Notes: generated by a model from the letters alone, not told the origin. Positions 13,001 to 26,221 are shown, numbered from the stretch's first letter. The stretch is 64,000 nucleotides of DNA from Beroe ovata (GCA_946803715.1 CAMPET010000013.1:559082-623081); one strand, 5' to 3'. Numbers and translations: made by a program.

Positions 13001-15070
13001 TGGTGTATATATCCTGAACTACTCGCTCGCGCGTATGATGATGAACTCGGGGCAACTCGTTCGTTTACCATGCTTTGTAGCTGTAGGTTACCAAGTCGAG
13101 AGAGAGAGATGAACGGGGGAATGCTGTGTGACCAATTATAAGCCGCTGGAGTAACTTTCCCTCACGGCTCAGGACGTGTTATAAGAGCTCGGCAAACAAA
13201 AACCGAGCTGTAGTGGTCATTATAATACATGGTCGATATGAAGCTGATGTTTCCCATGATGATGGAGGCAAGTTTGGGGAAGATCGCTATCCTTGATGTA
13301 TGATGAGGATGATGATAGCTTGGGTACTACAGCTGATGTGCTGTCTAAATGCTGGCATTTATATATTTTGGACGAGTTTCCGATCTGTATGAGAGACCGC
13401 TCTCTCAGCTAGTGGTGGTGGGGAATGTGTGTATATATCAGCTTAAGTGTCGGGTTTGAAATAATGAAGCACATCGTGATGTTCTCACGGCAGTTAAGCT
13501 GCTATCGTTTAGTCAACTACACGCCAACTCTGTTTATGCGGTTACTTAAGGTAACTAGATATTAGCTTATGCCGGTCTCATATAAAGTATCATACTTTCC
13601 GCAGACTGATAAAAATTCGAGAAAAATGAGTGACGATTATTTAAAGGATATCCCTGAATAATAACAGGGTATGATGGGGTATATGGGATGTTCTCGTTAA
13701 TAAATATTCTACTGGGAAGCCACTAGTACTGGGCTGATAGTATGAATATTGAATATGGTGAAGTTTTACCAGCAGGCGTTATCATGACATAGCACGGAGA
13801 ATGTATTCTATGACTAGAACAGCGCCCCCAGGAACTACCTATTGGCAGCGAAAGTGAAGCACTGGCATGGACTCGGCAAGGACAAGATTGCCCTATTCTC
13901 TAAAAGAACAACCAATGGGAATATTAATGTTAGAGCGTTAGAGAACAAGAAAACTAGGATATTGCCTACAAAGAGTGAGTGATTATATCATGCCCACCCA
14001 TCCAATTCGGGGTCACTGATTCAATCATGAGCACATGCACGAAGTGTCAAAGGAAATATTTTTCCCACCATTGTCCGCCATTTTCTGAAACATCTTACAT
14101 GGTTCAAAATATAAGCACCGTCACCCCATTTCCACGTGAAAGCATCACCGTGTAAAAGTTGAAACTGTTGCCTATGTTAGGTGAGAAAGCAATGCACGTG
14201 GACGGTTTAATCCACTTCAGATGTCGAACATGCCCGGCAAAGCTAGCCGGACGACCAGAATCCAGTCTTTCTGACAGGAAGGTGAGTTTTTAGGTGTATG
14301 ATTGAGGTTTCTTAGACTTACTACAGCTGCAATATTGACATGATGCTCCTCTTATCCAGGGTCATTCTGACAGAAACTGGACGCCCTCGGCAAAATCACG
14401 ACAGATGAAGAAGGAGGTTCTGACCCGAGGTTTACAATGGGATTGTGGTCAGCAGAAGAGTGCTAAAGTGGAATTTACAGATCTACTCTTCACCCCACGT
14501 GTCACGTGTCCTTTGCCAACCCTTGCTCAACAGGCCTCGGTCATGGCTAATGGACACAAAGTGACGGCCGGCGCCAAGGACAGCACAAACGGCGTCCCAA
14601 CATCACCACGCAAAAAGCAACAGAAAACTATGTCATCGGAAAGTAGTGGTAGTAGGAAAAGCAGGACGCTAAAAGGACCGGTCATAGAGGACAAGGCTAC
14701 CAGCTTGTGGGTGCACAACGGCTTGACGCCAAGAGAGAAAGCAAATGCGTGTATGGACATGTCGGACAGTTACTCTAACAAAACGTGGATGTCAAAGTTC
14801 AGGATAGCCATGTCAGTGAATGAGAGTACTCTGAAGAGGAAGTTGAAGGAGGGAATACCGAAGTTACCCATCACTCGGAATGAGCAGGGTCGATTGTACA
14901 CGGAGCAATTGAGCCGGCCACCGCCCCGCACTAAGACTTCTACTTTCAGTGAGAACTGGGCCAACCAGGTAGACACTTCAGAAGCCGTGTCTCGGGGTCC
15001 GTCCCGGGCATTCAGGGAGCGTGGTTCGGCTCTCGTTAAGGAGCAACGTACTTCTGCCACTGTCAAGTGA
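10013..15070 (+). CDS. ANKUB1: ANKUB1: ankyrin repeat and ubiquitin-like domain protein
   Basis: Ten exons: 10013-10090, 10226-10395, 10586-10692, 10827-10924, 11856-12051, 12208-12350, 12690-12841, 13832-13974, 14181-14281, 14360-15070. Phases agree throughout; 632 aa. The N-terminus MKIFLIYNGKTYPWQI is a ubiquitin-like fold (human MRIFIAFEGSFEPFDV). A second ubiquitin-like segment follows, ending PGNRLHVQVWSGWSS (human TTLRLDVWDGWKEF). Ankyrin-type helices span about residues 155-290 (SLYQMRVVTFIAAHHGHLEMAEDML, then GYHPGKRWC, as in human VGVHPYRAWC). A conserved C-terminal motif GLTPREKANACMDMSD...WMSKFRIAM sits near residue 540. The molecular function of this family is essentially unknown. 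The acceptor of exon 7 (12690) was chosen because the nearer AG would break the frame. Confidence 0.88.
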
Positions 15071-15351
15071 AACTAGGATGGAGTCTGCCTTCAGGAGCAC
15101 AGTTTGACCTATATTGCAGTTCTCAGCAACAGTAAATAGACTGACTGAATTACTTCTTGACTTGTACAATTTTGCTGTTGTGTGAAATGGTTGATATCAT
15201 CACTAAGAGAATCACAAAATTTGCTTTCATTATTTCAGCCAGTTTCCGTTTGCAAAATATGCAGCTGATTCATTTGGAAGCGTCGACTGACAGTCCACTA
15301 TTAGAGGTGGCATTCCGGTTTAAATTTTCCTCGAAGCGAGATTCCGCAACT

Positions 15352-15357
15352 AATAAA
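15352..15357 (+). terminator. AATAAA poly(A) signal, candidate for ANKUB1
   Basis: Canonical hexamer about 280 bp past the ANKUB1 stop codon at 15068-15070. Confidence 0.5.
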
Positions 15358-17700
15358 TAGCACGTTGACTGTCAAGTTTGGTGCTCGTGTAATATGTATT
15401 ATCGAGACTCGTTCCTAGGGCAGCGCTAGTCCAATGTCCATAATCCACATGATATTAAAGATTGAGCTTTGCGGGGTACCACTTTCGATGCTAGCACATT
15501 ACACATGTCAAATACCTGACAAGAGGCATGAAGACAAGCCAATCTTCAAATAATTTGGACATAACTCTGTGGCAAAGGATATATCCTCAAGTCAATATCT
15601 GTCCAAATACTTAACATGGTCATCGCATAAGCCCCAATCTCCCATAAGAGCAAATATATAATGTGTACGTGTCGATTTGACAGAGGATGAGTATATGAAG
15701 TGAGTTTTAGGAGACGTCTTGCAACGACAATTCAACGTGAGACACATATTGATCCTCTCCCTATCAATCTAAGATCTTTGATCTTAATCTTAGCTTCATA
15801 TTCTAGTTCATATAGGTACGTGACCTTTGTTAAAAGCCTGTGAAAATGATAGACAGTTTTCATTGTGATCAACTGAAAGGAAAATTACAATGCAAGTTTA
15901 GTTAAATATTTCATTTGTGGCTTCAACTTATACAAATATATTCATTTCATCAAATAAATTTAACGTAATTCTTAAATAAATTAAATATCGTCATACAACA
16001 AATTGAGAGTTGGCGCCGGCAAGTCTAAAGTAGCGCGCTAAATTTACCATTTACTGTTGTAATACCAATATTATAGATGGTGTGCAGTGCTTAGCCCTGT
16101 AATCCGGTGCATCTGTGTGGTCATGACATCTATGTATTTGAAATTAACACAGGTTATATAGTGCCGTCACTAGCCGCCATAATATAGTACCAAGCTAACA
16201 TAAACACTCGAATACCATTGCATGAGCTAGAGTCATTTGCTGTTATAACTGTATCGGCCACTATAATTTTGACAGGACTAAGATCAATTATGAAGCTGCA
16301 GCCACGTAGGCGACAGCTTGAATCCAGCAGCGCACTTTAATTAAGCTATTCAGCTCACACATAATATTGGGTAGGCTCTTCAGCTGTTCTATAAGTTGGG
16401 ACACGCCCTATGTCTAGCTCCATGGAAAGGGAGATAGATGTTTAAATGGATTAGCTGTTGCAGACTACAGGAGCTCAATAAAGTTATCTTTCATTGACGC
16501 AACTATGTTCTATGGTGATTTGATGTTCTGGTGCATTATAATATGTCATTTATTTCTGGTGATATTGATAATACAAAACATTGTCCAGTCCCGTCTCCTC
16601 AGGACTTGCATTGCCCCGCTGTTACCATTTTTTCTATTCAGGACAGTCAAATGCCGAACTAGGTGTCTGGCTGGATGTGTGTGTCTTGAGAGAGTTCATG
16701 TGATGGTGTCCGTCTTGGATCTCAGTATGAACTGGAGTGAGCCTGTTATCGATCCTCCCACGGTCTCCAAGTCTTGATTGTCTGCTTTAACAAACTGGAG
16801 CTTTTCTCTAATGCCACCTGAGGGAATAATCCATGTCACCCACTTTTTTTCATATTAGTTCAGCTTCAGCCATTAGTTATCAATAGCTTAGCATAAAGTG
16901 GAGAACAATCTACAGCTCATAGTCATAATGATTTTCTCCGGATAAAACATTTATATTGTGGGTTAGTACAGTAAGTGGGATGATGTTATTTTTTTCGAAA
17001 AAATACCCACTGTCTTTCATAAAGAGATTCAAATTACCGGAACGTCTTATTTCCAGACGAGATGTCTATAATTTCCAGGTTAAATGCCCAGTTACATAAC
17101 ATGTTTTGTGAACCAAACCATTCGCTCTATCCCCTCCTTCTAGGCTATTTTCGGAGTCATAGTATCAATTTTACGGTTACCAACACCGATTTTCAATCGA
17201 CTTTCTGCATAGCCGTTTTATCCAGCGTTTGGCTGAACAGTATCTACATATATCCAGCACATAACCATATGTAGGTGATTTGGATATTATCCTAACTCTT
17301 CTAATGGAAAATGCTATAGTTTGTAAGCTCATCACATATGTATGCGTGTTTATAGTGTGAGGAACGTGTTTCACAAATCAACGGTTCCCGATAGTCTACC
17401 GGACGTCGGAGGAAAAAGGAATATAAAAACAAATAGCAATCCACCCAATGCTGTAAATGGCAGGCACATCGCACAATAAAACGCACGATAAATATGTGAG
17501 CAGCAATACAGCAACTGGAAAATATCAGAGCGAAATATGATGTGAAATGATTGTAGCAGGAAAGAGCAAGTTTGAAACGTAAAGCAGCGATAAAAGTGGG
17601 AGGAAGTAGGATGTTTCGCAGGTAGAAACATGCAGACAAGTGTAAAACAGAGAATTTTATGCAGAACAGATCCAATGCATAAGCAGCCAGTGGCAGCCTT

Positions 17701-17883
17701 CTTGAGAGGTTGTGGAATGTAGGTAGTAAGTAGCACTCAGCAAAGTGAAATAGACACAGCTCTTGAGAGGTTGTGGAATGTAGGTAGTAAGTAGCACGCA
17801 GCAAAGTGAAATAGACACAGCTCTTGAGAGGTTTTGGAATGTAGCTATTAAGTAGCACTCAGCAAAGTGAAATAGACGCATCT
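17701..17883. repeat. 61-bp minisatellite, three copies
   Basis: Three tandem copies begin CTTGAGAGGTTGTGGAATG at 17701, 17762 and (slightly diverged) 17823, a period of 61 bp. Copies differ at only a few positions. Because 61 is not a multiple of 3, the minus-strand ORFs through it rotate through all frames and are not real genes. It lies just downstream of the T-box gene's last recognised exon. Confidence 0.9.
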
Positions 17884-17916
17884 CATGTTGTGAAGTCCTC
17901 GTCAATCTCCGTAGTG

Positions 17917-20900
17917 CTATAGTACCTGATGAGCAAGGGCCTCGAGTGTCTGTTTGAGGTCGAGTTTGAAGGGTGCCAAGTTGATAAGAGGTAATTCTGG
18001 TTGTGTAGGTTGGAACAACTGGGTTGCCGCTGGTGTTGTCTTATTCAGAAGTCCAAACTGTCGAAATAGTGAGCTGAGTCATTCATGCATCTGATAAGTG
18101 ATCTCTCCGACCTCCCAGATTAATTCGAATTTCCCTCAACTGACTTCTCTCCTCAATATTAATAGAGGAACAATAAATAAACGAAAAGGTCTGAGCGTTA
18201 AATTAAAGAGCATGAATTACTATTATTTCCACTGTACCTGTGAAGCAATGACTTCTAGGGTCTGTTTTAGGTCCAGCTTGAGGGGTGGTATGAGAGGGTT
18301 ATTTTGTGACACTATGGGCGCTGGGGACGACGAACTACTGCTGAGCAAGCTACTCGCTGCTGCCGCTAGTTGAGAGTTCTGGTCTGATAGGATGGTATCT
18401 TTGAGCTGGAGCATGGTGGGTGGATGGAGGGATATGGGGGATGAGATTGAACCAGGGTACACTGCTGGCACATATGTTGGGGATGTGTCAAATCCTCCGG
18501 GCAGAGGACCGTTTGGATCTGGAGGACGGGTATGGGGTGTTATTTTTACCTGCGGCTACCTCATTGAACCTCACAATTCAAATTAGATTGTCGAGCCGAC
18601 ACTGATAACAAGGTGCTTGCAAACAATACACAAATTGAAATCAACGATAACAGCACATTCTCATAGACTCATATCATTAAACTAGACAACCTCATATTAC
18701 CAGCACCAACCAATGCTCACCTGCTGAGTTTCTCTCTGGCGAGTGCGGGTCTGGTCTGGAGGGTGACGTGTCACCTCCGACACCCGCAACAGGTGACACT
18801 CGGCTCGGAAACTCGGCTAGGAGGTCTGCTGTTGTGCTGCTCACCTCAACGCCACCTGGACTGTCTGACCTGAGGTCAGCGTGGTGTAATGTACTTTGTC
18901 GGGTTTTCACTCATGCTGATCACGTGACATAATATGAGCCATGACTCACTTGCTAATAATTATTGTGTGAGGAGAATGAATGTGATGTTACGTGTGAAGA
19001 GTGGTGACTTGATGACTCTTTATGAAGAATTGCGGATGTGGCAATCCAGAGATTATGATAGTCGTGATGTCAGTTTCCCTGATTTCATTTCGTGAATAGG
19101 AAATTAGATGACTGTTTCACGAGTTGTTTGACCTCTCACACCCCGCCAGCTTGTGATGGTGTTATCTACGATATTCTGTACAAGGTAACACTCAATTAAA
19201 ATTAGGGAGCCACAAACACTCTTCCTATGTTCACCTAACCCGGACAAATTCTTTCACTCAATTACGTACTCCGCTTGAGTGACAAGGCTGCAACAATTTT
19301 TAAATTATCTGAAACCCAAAACCCGGTTCTCCTTCATTTGATCATAAAGGTGTTAACACTGATAACGCGCCTCTCTGTGCCTCCTCCACTTTAATTGAGT
19401 GTTAGCCCGAGGCTAAGTGTGTATTGTGGAGGCTGGGTGGAAGAGGCGGGAATGGTGTGAAAATCTAGATCAGATTCCCTGTGTGTCCCATGCGGTTGAG
19501 TATTATAGAATGTCTGTTTTACCTTGCTTTATAAAGGTGAGATATACAAAGGACAAAAAGCAGACTTCGCACTACACTTTATGCCATATCATTTGGCTCC
19601 TATAAGAGACACCTGGCTCCATTAGATGATCCAGCAGGGCATTTAAAACAATGTCAGCAGATTTGTCTTAACTGGTCATTATACTACAGGAATACAGCTT
19701 AGTAGACACCTTTCCGAGTGACAGCAAGTCATTAATACGCGGTGACACTGTATATAATGGCATAATGGTGTTGTCAAGGATCTGTAGAGCAGGTGCTACC
19801 AATAGTGTGAAACATGGTCCTGTCACTATAAACAGTGTTCAGGGTGAGATGATTATCCAGAAAATGGTGGGCGGTGCCTACACTTAAACAGTAATTAAGC
19901 TTAGAATTCGCTTATCTTTTGCAACAATTTCTAGAACATGGTTCATTGTGAAAATGAGGGTATGAAAAACTGCGAATATAAACTATTGTGAATTTCAAAT
20001 CAAAGCGGATCATTTATGAGTTTAACTCGTCGTAATTTAAATATTTTATCACTCACTTGTCTTTATTTCTAGAAGAACATAGATCTCTGAATCCTTTAGC
20101 GAATGGGTTATGGTCAATCTTGAGCTGTGTTATCTGCAAAATACCAAACATAATTGATTGGTTTTCATTCCTGCCAAATAAATCACAGATTTCACCGTCA
20201 CCCCCTCCCAAACGATGAGCAAATTATGACTCTAGCTGCTGCTGAGGAATGTAATAAACCTGATCATTCTGGTAAGCTGTAACTGCCATGAACGTTGTCT
20301 CTGGGAAGGATACAGTGGTAAAGGAGGCGAACTGGAGCCACTTAATATCGTTTGCCTCAACAACGTGTATACGAGGTTGGTATCGATGCATCGAATTCAG
20401 GATTATCTGAAAGGATAAGAGACATAAGTAATCACTAATCAGTTTGGGGGGGGGCGGGTGCTAGCATCTTATATCTTTGAAGAAGGGTGAAGTGTTTAAT
20501 TATGGATTTGGTTTTGAGTCATTGGTTACCATTGTGAAATGAAATGTTCTTGTGATTCTCCACTCTAAATGAGCATTCCTCAGGAGCAGTTTACGATCCA
20601 GTGACTATGTTGGCTCGAGACTGACAAGCTTGCAATGAGCTGATGACACGGATTGAATCACACACACACAGGATGCTACTTAATACTCTCCCAGACTCTG
20701 TGCTAGCTCTAACAGGTACGGACTATTTAGCTCGAATCATACCGTGATCAATGAGGTGCTACTTACGTCCACTGACAGGAGCTACCTTCATACATATTAC
20801 ACACACGTTAAAGTTTTGTGTTATAATTTTCCTGTAAATGCTGTTAAATTCGGCACCTGATCTGTCTAAAATCTCCCCTTGCAAATGCTGGTGTCGCGCC

Positions 20901-23681
20901 TATTGTGGTAAATTAATCGCTACTCTAGCCTCTAACTTGCTTCTTGTACCTATATTTTGCCTGTTATAAATGCCTGTCACCCGTGTGTTGACTTGTCTAA
21001 CACAGTTTCATTACAAACATTGGGTAGTCGAGTAAACTGCCACAGCCGAGCTGCTTTATAGGAGAGTGTGCTTTATATAGCTAAGTGTGTGACCAAGTTT
21101 CAATGCCTTTTGATTCAACTTGAAACCAACTTGACCATTTCACAACTTGAGTTCTAAATCCTAATTAGCCATTAGTGTAATTTCAATCTAAGTTATGTTT
21201 ATAGCTAGCGATTTAACGCCTCATGAAATACGGAAAGCCTAGCCGGGCACGGTTACACGTTTAAGAGGAACTCTCACACCCTCTCTATAGTTAGATAGTT
21301 CACGACGAATCGTCAACCATCTGGACCGAATCTTAGCCAGGGTATATTTCAACGAAAATGCAGGGACTTTGTCAAAATGAAATACTTGGCAACCCATGAC
21401 AGCTGCAGCCACGCGTATCACGTGACCACAGTAATACCGCGTGATCTGATTCAACTTACATGTCCATGTTGATCGAGGGTGTTGTTGGTCAGCTTCATCT
21501 TATGGAACGTGATTGGTCCCTTCATCCATTGCTGACCAGTAGCCGGGGAATCTGGATGAATATACATACGCCCAGGAACTGTGGGCTCTGCTTTTCCTGC
21601 CACAACCTAGGGGAGAGTGGGGGTCATGGTGTGGGTGTGGCTAGGTTGTTGTTTTGGTGATGGAAGGGGTTGCGATGTCAGCTGGATGTCAGCTGTGTCA
21701 GCTATGCGGAATCAGTGTCAGGTTAATGACCAAAAATGTCGATTGTTGAACTGAGGAAGGAAGGGTAAAGTTCTGTGATCTCTGATAACTGTTTGCTGAT
21801 GTCACTTACCCATTGTGAGTTCTGGTATTTGTATCTGTGGTCATCAGCTGGTATGATATCCATCAGCACTATGTACCTGCTATTGGGGTTCAACCCGCTC
21901 AGCTTCAGCTTTATTGGAGGAAACATTCGTCTGCAAAGTTATTTTCCATCAATTACCCTATTATATCTAGATTGATACGTTTCGCGATATATCGGGATTC
22001 GGCTATTATAAAGGAGTAAGTTCCGCGGCGTGTCAGTTTGTGCTACCTTAAGACATTTAAATCGTTAATTGTACGGGAAGTTTCGTTCATCTCTTCCAGT
22101 AGCTATGAACAATAAGCGTATTCCACCAATTATTTACTTAAAATATTTACCTTGTGATAAGATTTTGGCGAGGGTGTGTTTCTAGATCGACCAAATTCGG
22201 GAGTTTCAGTTACTCTGTATCATTATGTGAGTTTAGCACTTTCAACTCTTGTAAGACACTATACAGTGTATTTGGGAGGCTAGATAAGGACTCTATGGCA
22301 CGTCAATGAAACAATTATATTCCACCAGATCAATGGAATTAGGTGCTTTAGGTAGACCGTTTGTCCATGTTAATCATTGTTAAACATGTGAAATTTAGAG
22401 CCCAACATCTAAATTATAAGATCTCACCACCTTTCACTATCCACCTTGAGACTGTGAATGGAACAAAGGGTGAAAACGTGTACAATTTGATAGCCCAAAC
22501 CCCTTCCTAAATCACGTGGCCCAAATGTGTCTTATTATAACAACCCACACAATATGATAATAAGACCAAGATGATGTTTTGTTCTATGCGATATACCTAA
22601 CAGCAATCCCCCCTTGAGATATGGCTGGTTTTAACAGCAGTATTACAGTACCATCAATCGGTATACCTCATCATCATAAGAAAACCCAAACTCTTAGAGT
22701 TGTGTAAACAAAGGTGCAGCTGATAGCTGCTGCTTGGGGCCAATTGGTCACCCAACACATGCAGTCCCATCTACAGCAGATCAGTGGGCAGACCCACGTG
22801 CACTTTTGTGAGAGGGGGCAAGTTGATGACAACCCTCCCCTCCCCCCGCCACGCATTATAGTAGTGAGATAAAGATAATTGCAGCTGAATAAATTAAATC
22901 GAGGATAGAGTGGATTTGTTGGGGGAGGAAAACGAGGCGCGCTCTGATACACGATCGCATATGACAATGGCCCATCGAGCTCCACTTACAATAGACAAAA
23001 CTGAAGGGATTTCCTTTAATCACACGTGCTTGCCCCCCATTGTTTTTACACAATTGCCCGCGATTCCGGAGGTGCACTTAATGCGAGGCCGGATGTTCTT
23101 TGGAGAGCCCCCGCACATAACAGCATGCAGTTTATCGCTGATTGCATTAATTAAACAGTGTTGCGGACATTATGAATATATTCAGCGGGGTTTCCCTTGT
23201 TATACCCCTCCAAGAGAAAACCCCTGTATCATGGGACCTATTGTGTGTTCTAGACTGTTCTTAGAACCCTCACGTAGCGAATATACTGTTAGTTTAAAAA
23301 ACTATAACATGAAATGCTGAAATGGTAACAACAAACCTGCCAGTTTTAGTGATGATCATCTCAGTGTTGAGGGCGTGAAACTTCCTCCACAGCTCGATAT
23401 TCTCCAAGTTGACCTGGACCCCCTTGTTGGGGCTCGCAGCTGGGGGAGGAGGTGGGCTTATGTTGGGTAGCTCAATCCGTGGTGCAATCATGGAGAGGTC
23501 CATGTTCCGTAACATCGAGCCTGTGAGAGAAAACAGCGCAACATTAAACAACTGTTTATCCGGATAATGGGTTATTCCCCAACCCCCCCCTACCAGCTCC
23601 CTCTCTCTCTCTCGCTCTTGACCGAAGTCTATGTGCGTCCGTGACAACTTGTCACTGAATATTAGAGGGTGACACACACAC

Positions 23682-23715
<34 letters not shown>

Positions 23716-26022
23716 TAATCAAGGCCGCTAGACAAGCGGTGCTCGTGTGCTTCACACCTATATTAGGGAGCATTCTTTAAACAAGATTATAAATGTACAG
23801 TGTGAAGTGAAACGTTTTTGATAATACGGGCACCCTCGTAAAACATTATGGGCAGACCTACTGGCTGAACTGCTTTCCAGCTTCATGCTTCATGGGCATA
23901 CTTGAGCAAACTAGGAGTCTAGTTAAGGACGCTTCTTGCAGAGTCTTTTTTAATAACTTAGAATTATCGGATCTTCCCTAAAATGCTATCTATCATGATT
24001 CCCAAGAAACCACTTCTGAACTGAGGTTCATAGATGGAAATGAGGGACATTTGGAGGGTACCGGGTACGATACACAATGCAAGTCTCTACAGACATCGAA
24101 CACACACACAGAACAAATAAACGTGTAGCGCTCGAGCAGAGTTGATCAAACGAGCTGCTAAAGATGTCATATCGGTATAGAACGAGCGTGACAGTTATAT
24201 AATCACATGTAAACTGTATACCTAGTAGTATGGAATATGTACGGAGTTGTGTGGTTTCACGCCTTTTTATGAGGCCCTTATATCGCACGTTCACTCGCTA
24301 TTACTTCTGAGTTCTCGATATCGGATTCCTTTTGCCCTAGATCGCACATATTTCACATATTATATAGTGGGCTACGGTCTATTTCACGAAGTATCACTTC
24401 TCTCACTAGTCATGAGAAGTGATAGACAGTTCTTTCTTATTATATAGCCGATGACGCCTGTCATCTATATTTTTGGCCAAGTACACCTCAAATATCTCAC
24501 GGAGTTTCTCATGATAACGGGAACACGATCGAACATTCTCTGAATTGATATGAACAACATGACAATTGACTAATTGCTGCTGATTTCTCACAGGTTGGAT
24601 GCATCTATGAATGGTGGGCATTCTTCCGGAGATGACTCTGTTTGGAGAAGGATTGATTCGGTGAGTCTTATGATATACAGTTTGATGTTCAACTTGCGAG
24701 CCAACAGACTGAGACTAAAGAGCTCAAATGAGCGCTAATCTTAATTTGTACACCAATATCGGAGCTGTACCTCTACTTAGTATTTCGTTATTGGATTTAT
24801 TCTTGGGAGAAAATTATTCGTTATTTTGGGATGGGAATTATTGTCCTAGAATCAGATGGTGAATCCATAGGTCTATCTATTGTAGGTAGTCCCTCACCTA
24901 GTGCATTGCTGCAGTACAAAACACAGGATGGGACACAAAAGGGAATAAATCGTCTAACACAATCGATATGAACCCATGACAGATAAACCCATGATAGGTT
25001 TAAGACATAAGCTGTACTCTATATCTTTTGGTAAGTGCCTACACGAGTAGGCCACGAGTTTGTAAAACCAAATTTCATCCCCTCTTAACTAGATCTAAGT
25101 GAATATGAATTATGAAGACTTCTAAATATTTCAACAAAACCGAGCTCTAGCTTGCAGCATAATCCTGTTCCTCTCCGTCAAGCACGACAAAAGCTTTGCA
25201 ACAAAATATATCCAATCTCATCTGAATACTCAAATGAAGAGTGAGAAAAAAACAGATGTCGCAAGAACATTCAAAATCACACCTCCTCACTAACACTCAA
25301 ACCGTATACAAACGCATATTATATTGACTGTAGAGCTGCTAGAAGACACTGAACATTTTTCGACGGGCAAGGGGAGTTAAAAAGGGCTTGTGAAATAATG
25401 TGTTTGTGCGTGTGTGTGGGTTAGAAGAGAAAATCATTACTCAGATAATTCAGTGCCATTACTTTTCTTTAGATAATTGTTTTCGTGATAGTTAATGGAG
25501 TCTTCTAACTATAACAAAGAGTCCAGATAGCACACTCACGACTGTGTTTATTTACACGGAATACAATAAAAATACTCATCAATTATTGCAAGGGGGTGGG
25601 GTGAATATTTCAAGTAGATGCACACCTAGGCTGGTTACGGAATATGAAAAGGAGTTGCACCTGGACCAGCTCATGTTAGTTCAAATCCAAGGTCAGAAAT
25701 TTAATTTTGTCTCGGGTAAACCACTTAGTGTGGTGAAATCAAGGCAAATTTCATCAAACTGCTCGTGTGAGGAAAATCTTTCAACATGATAAGGATAGAA
25801 ACTTTGCCCAAAACTTGAGAACAATACAAACATTTTAGTATAGTGAAAGTTCAAAATATTAAAAGATAGTGAACTTTGTGAGACAGCAAATATATCAAGG
25901 AAAGAACACTCACTCTGTCTGATGTAGGGGTGGAACTTCTTCAAGGAGCTATCTGATAAGGCATTTACCGAGAACGGATTATTTCTGCTGCTTATCTTGA
26001 ACCCCGTCGATTCCATAGCCAT
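17917..26022 (-). CDS. T-box transcription factor (Tbx2/3/4/5-like)
   Basis: Nine minus-strand exons: 26022-25914, 23520-23337, 21930-21810, 21606-21460, 20406-20260, 20133-20057, 18869-18721, 18518-18238, 18057-17917. Phases agree; about 451 aa. Residues about 70-265 are a complete T-box DNA-binding domain: [98 protein letters not shown] and [24 protein letters not shown] and GKAEP...PGRM recall Tbx4/5, FHKMKLTNN recalls Tbx2, and DQHGH recalls Tbx20, so I leave the subfamily open. The first exon carries an eh1-like NPFSVNALS motif. The tail is Ser/Pro/Ala-rich. The stop assumes read-through of the GT at 17925-17924 (HQVL then TAG); a further 3' exon is possible. Confidence 0.9.
23672..23714. 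repeat. (CA)n microsatellite in T-box intron 1
   Basis: About 20 CA units with one CG interruption, on the intron side about 150 bp upstream (in gene direction) of the second exon. Confidence 0.9.
23751..23759 (-). promoter_or_regulatory. T-box half-site AGGTGTGAA in intron 1 of the T-box gene
   Basis: TTCACACCT on the plus strand is the exact complement of the T-box half-site AGGTGTGAA. A second 8-bp version, TCACACCT, lies at 25277-25284 in the same intron. Short sites occur by chance, so this is only a candidate for autoregulation. Confidence 0.3.
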
Positions 26023-26221
26023 GTGCAGTATTGATCTGTATATTGTGATTTGTCAGAGATCAAGGACAACAAAACTATGCAATGGCGATACCAAACGTAC
26101 AAGAGTTACAGCAAGTCCAGCTGAACAGATCGGTAATGTGGTGTAGTGGGAAAATGCGCGGCGGCGCGCCAGGCTACCCAATATTCTCCTCATCTCACAC
26201 CGTGTGCATGCGCGCAACGTA

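Larger units (their letters stand above)
15071..17916. other. Intergenic, convergent 3' ends
   Basis: About 2.8 kb between the ANKUB1 stop and the probable T-box stop. AT-rich, with no supported gene. The right end carries a 61-bp minisatellite that creates long spurious ORFs on the minus strand. A further 3' exon of the T-box gene could be hidden here. Confidence 0.45.

Noticed and set aside
17301-17905. Overlapping minus-strand ORFs of 185, 121 and 82 codons
   Set aside because: They arise from the stop-free 61-bp minisatellite read in rotating frames; no splice sites or family resemblance.
22910-23320. 136-codon plus-strand ORF in T-box intron 1
   Set aside because: Lies antisense in an intron, with no domain or signal features; likely chance.
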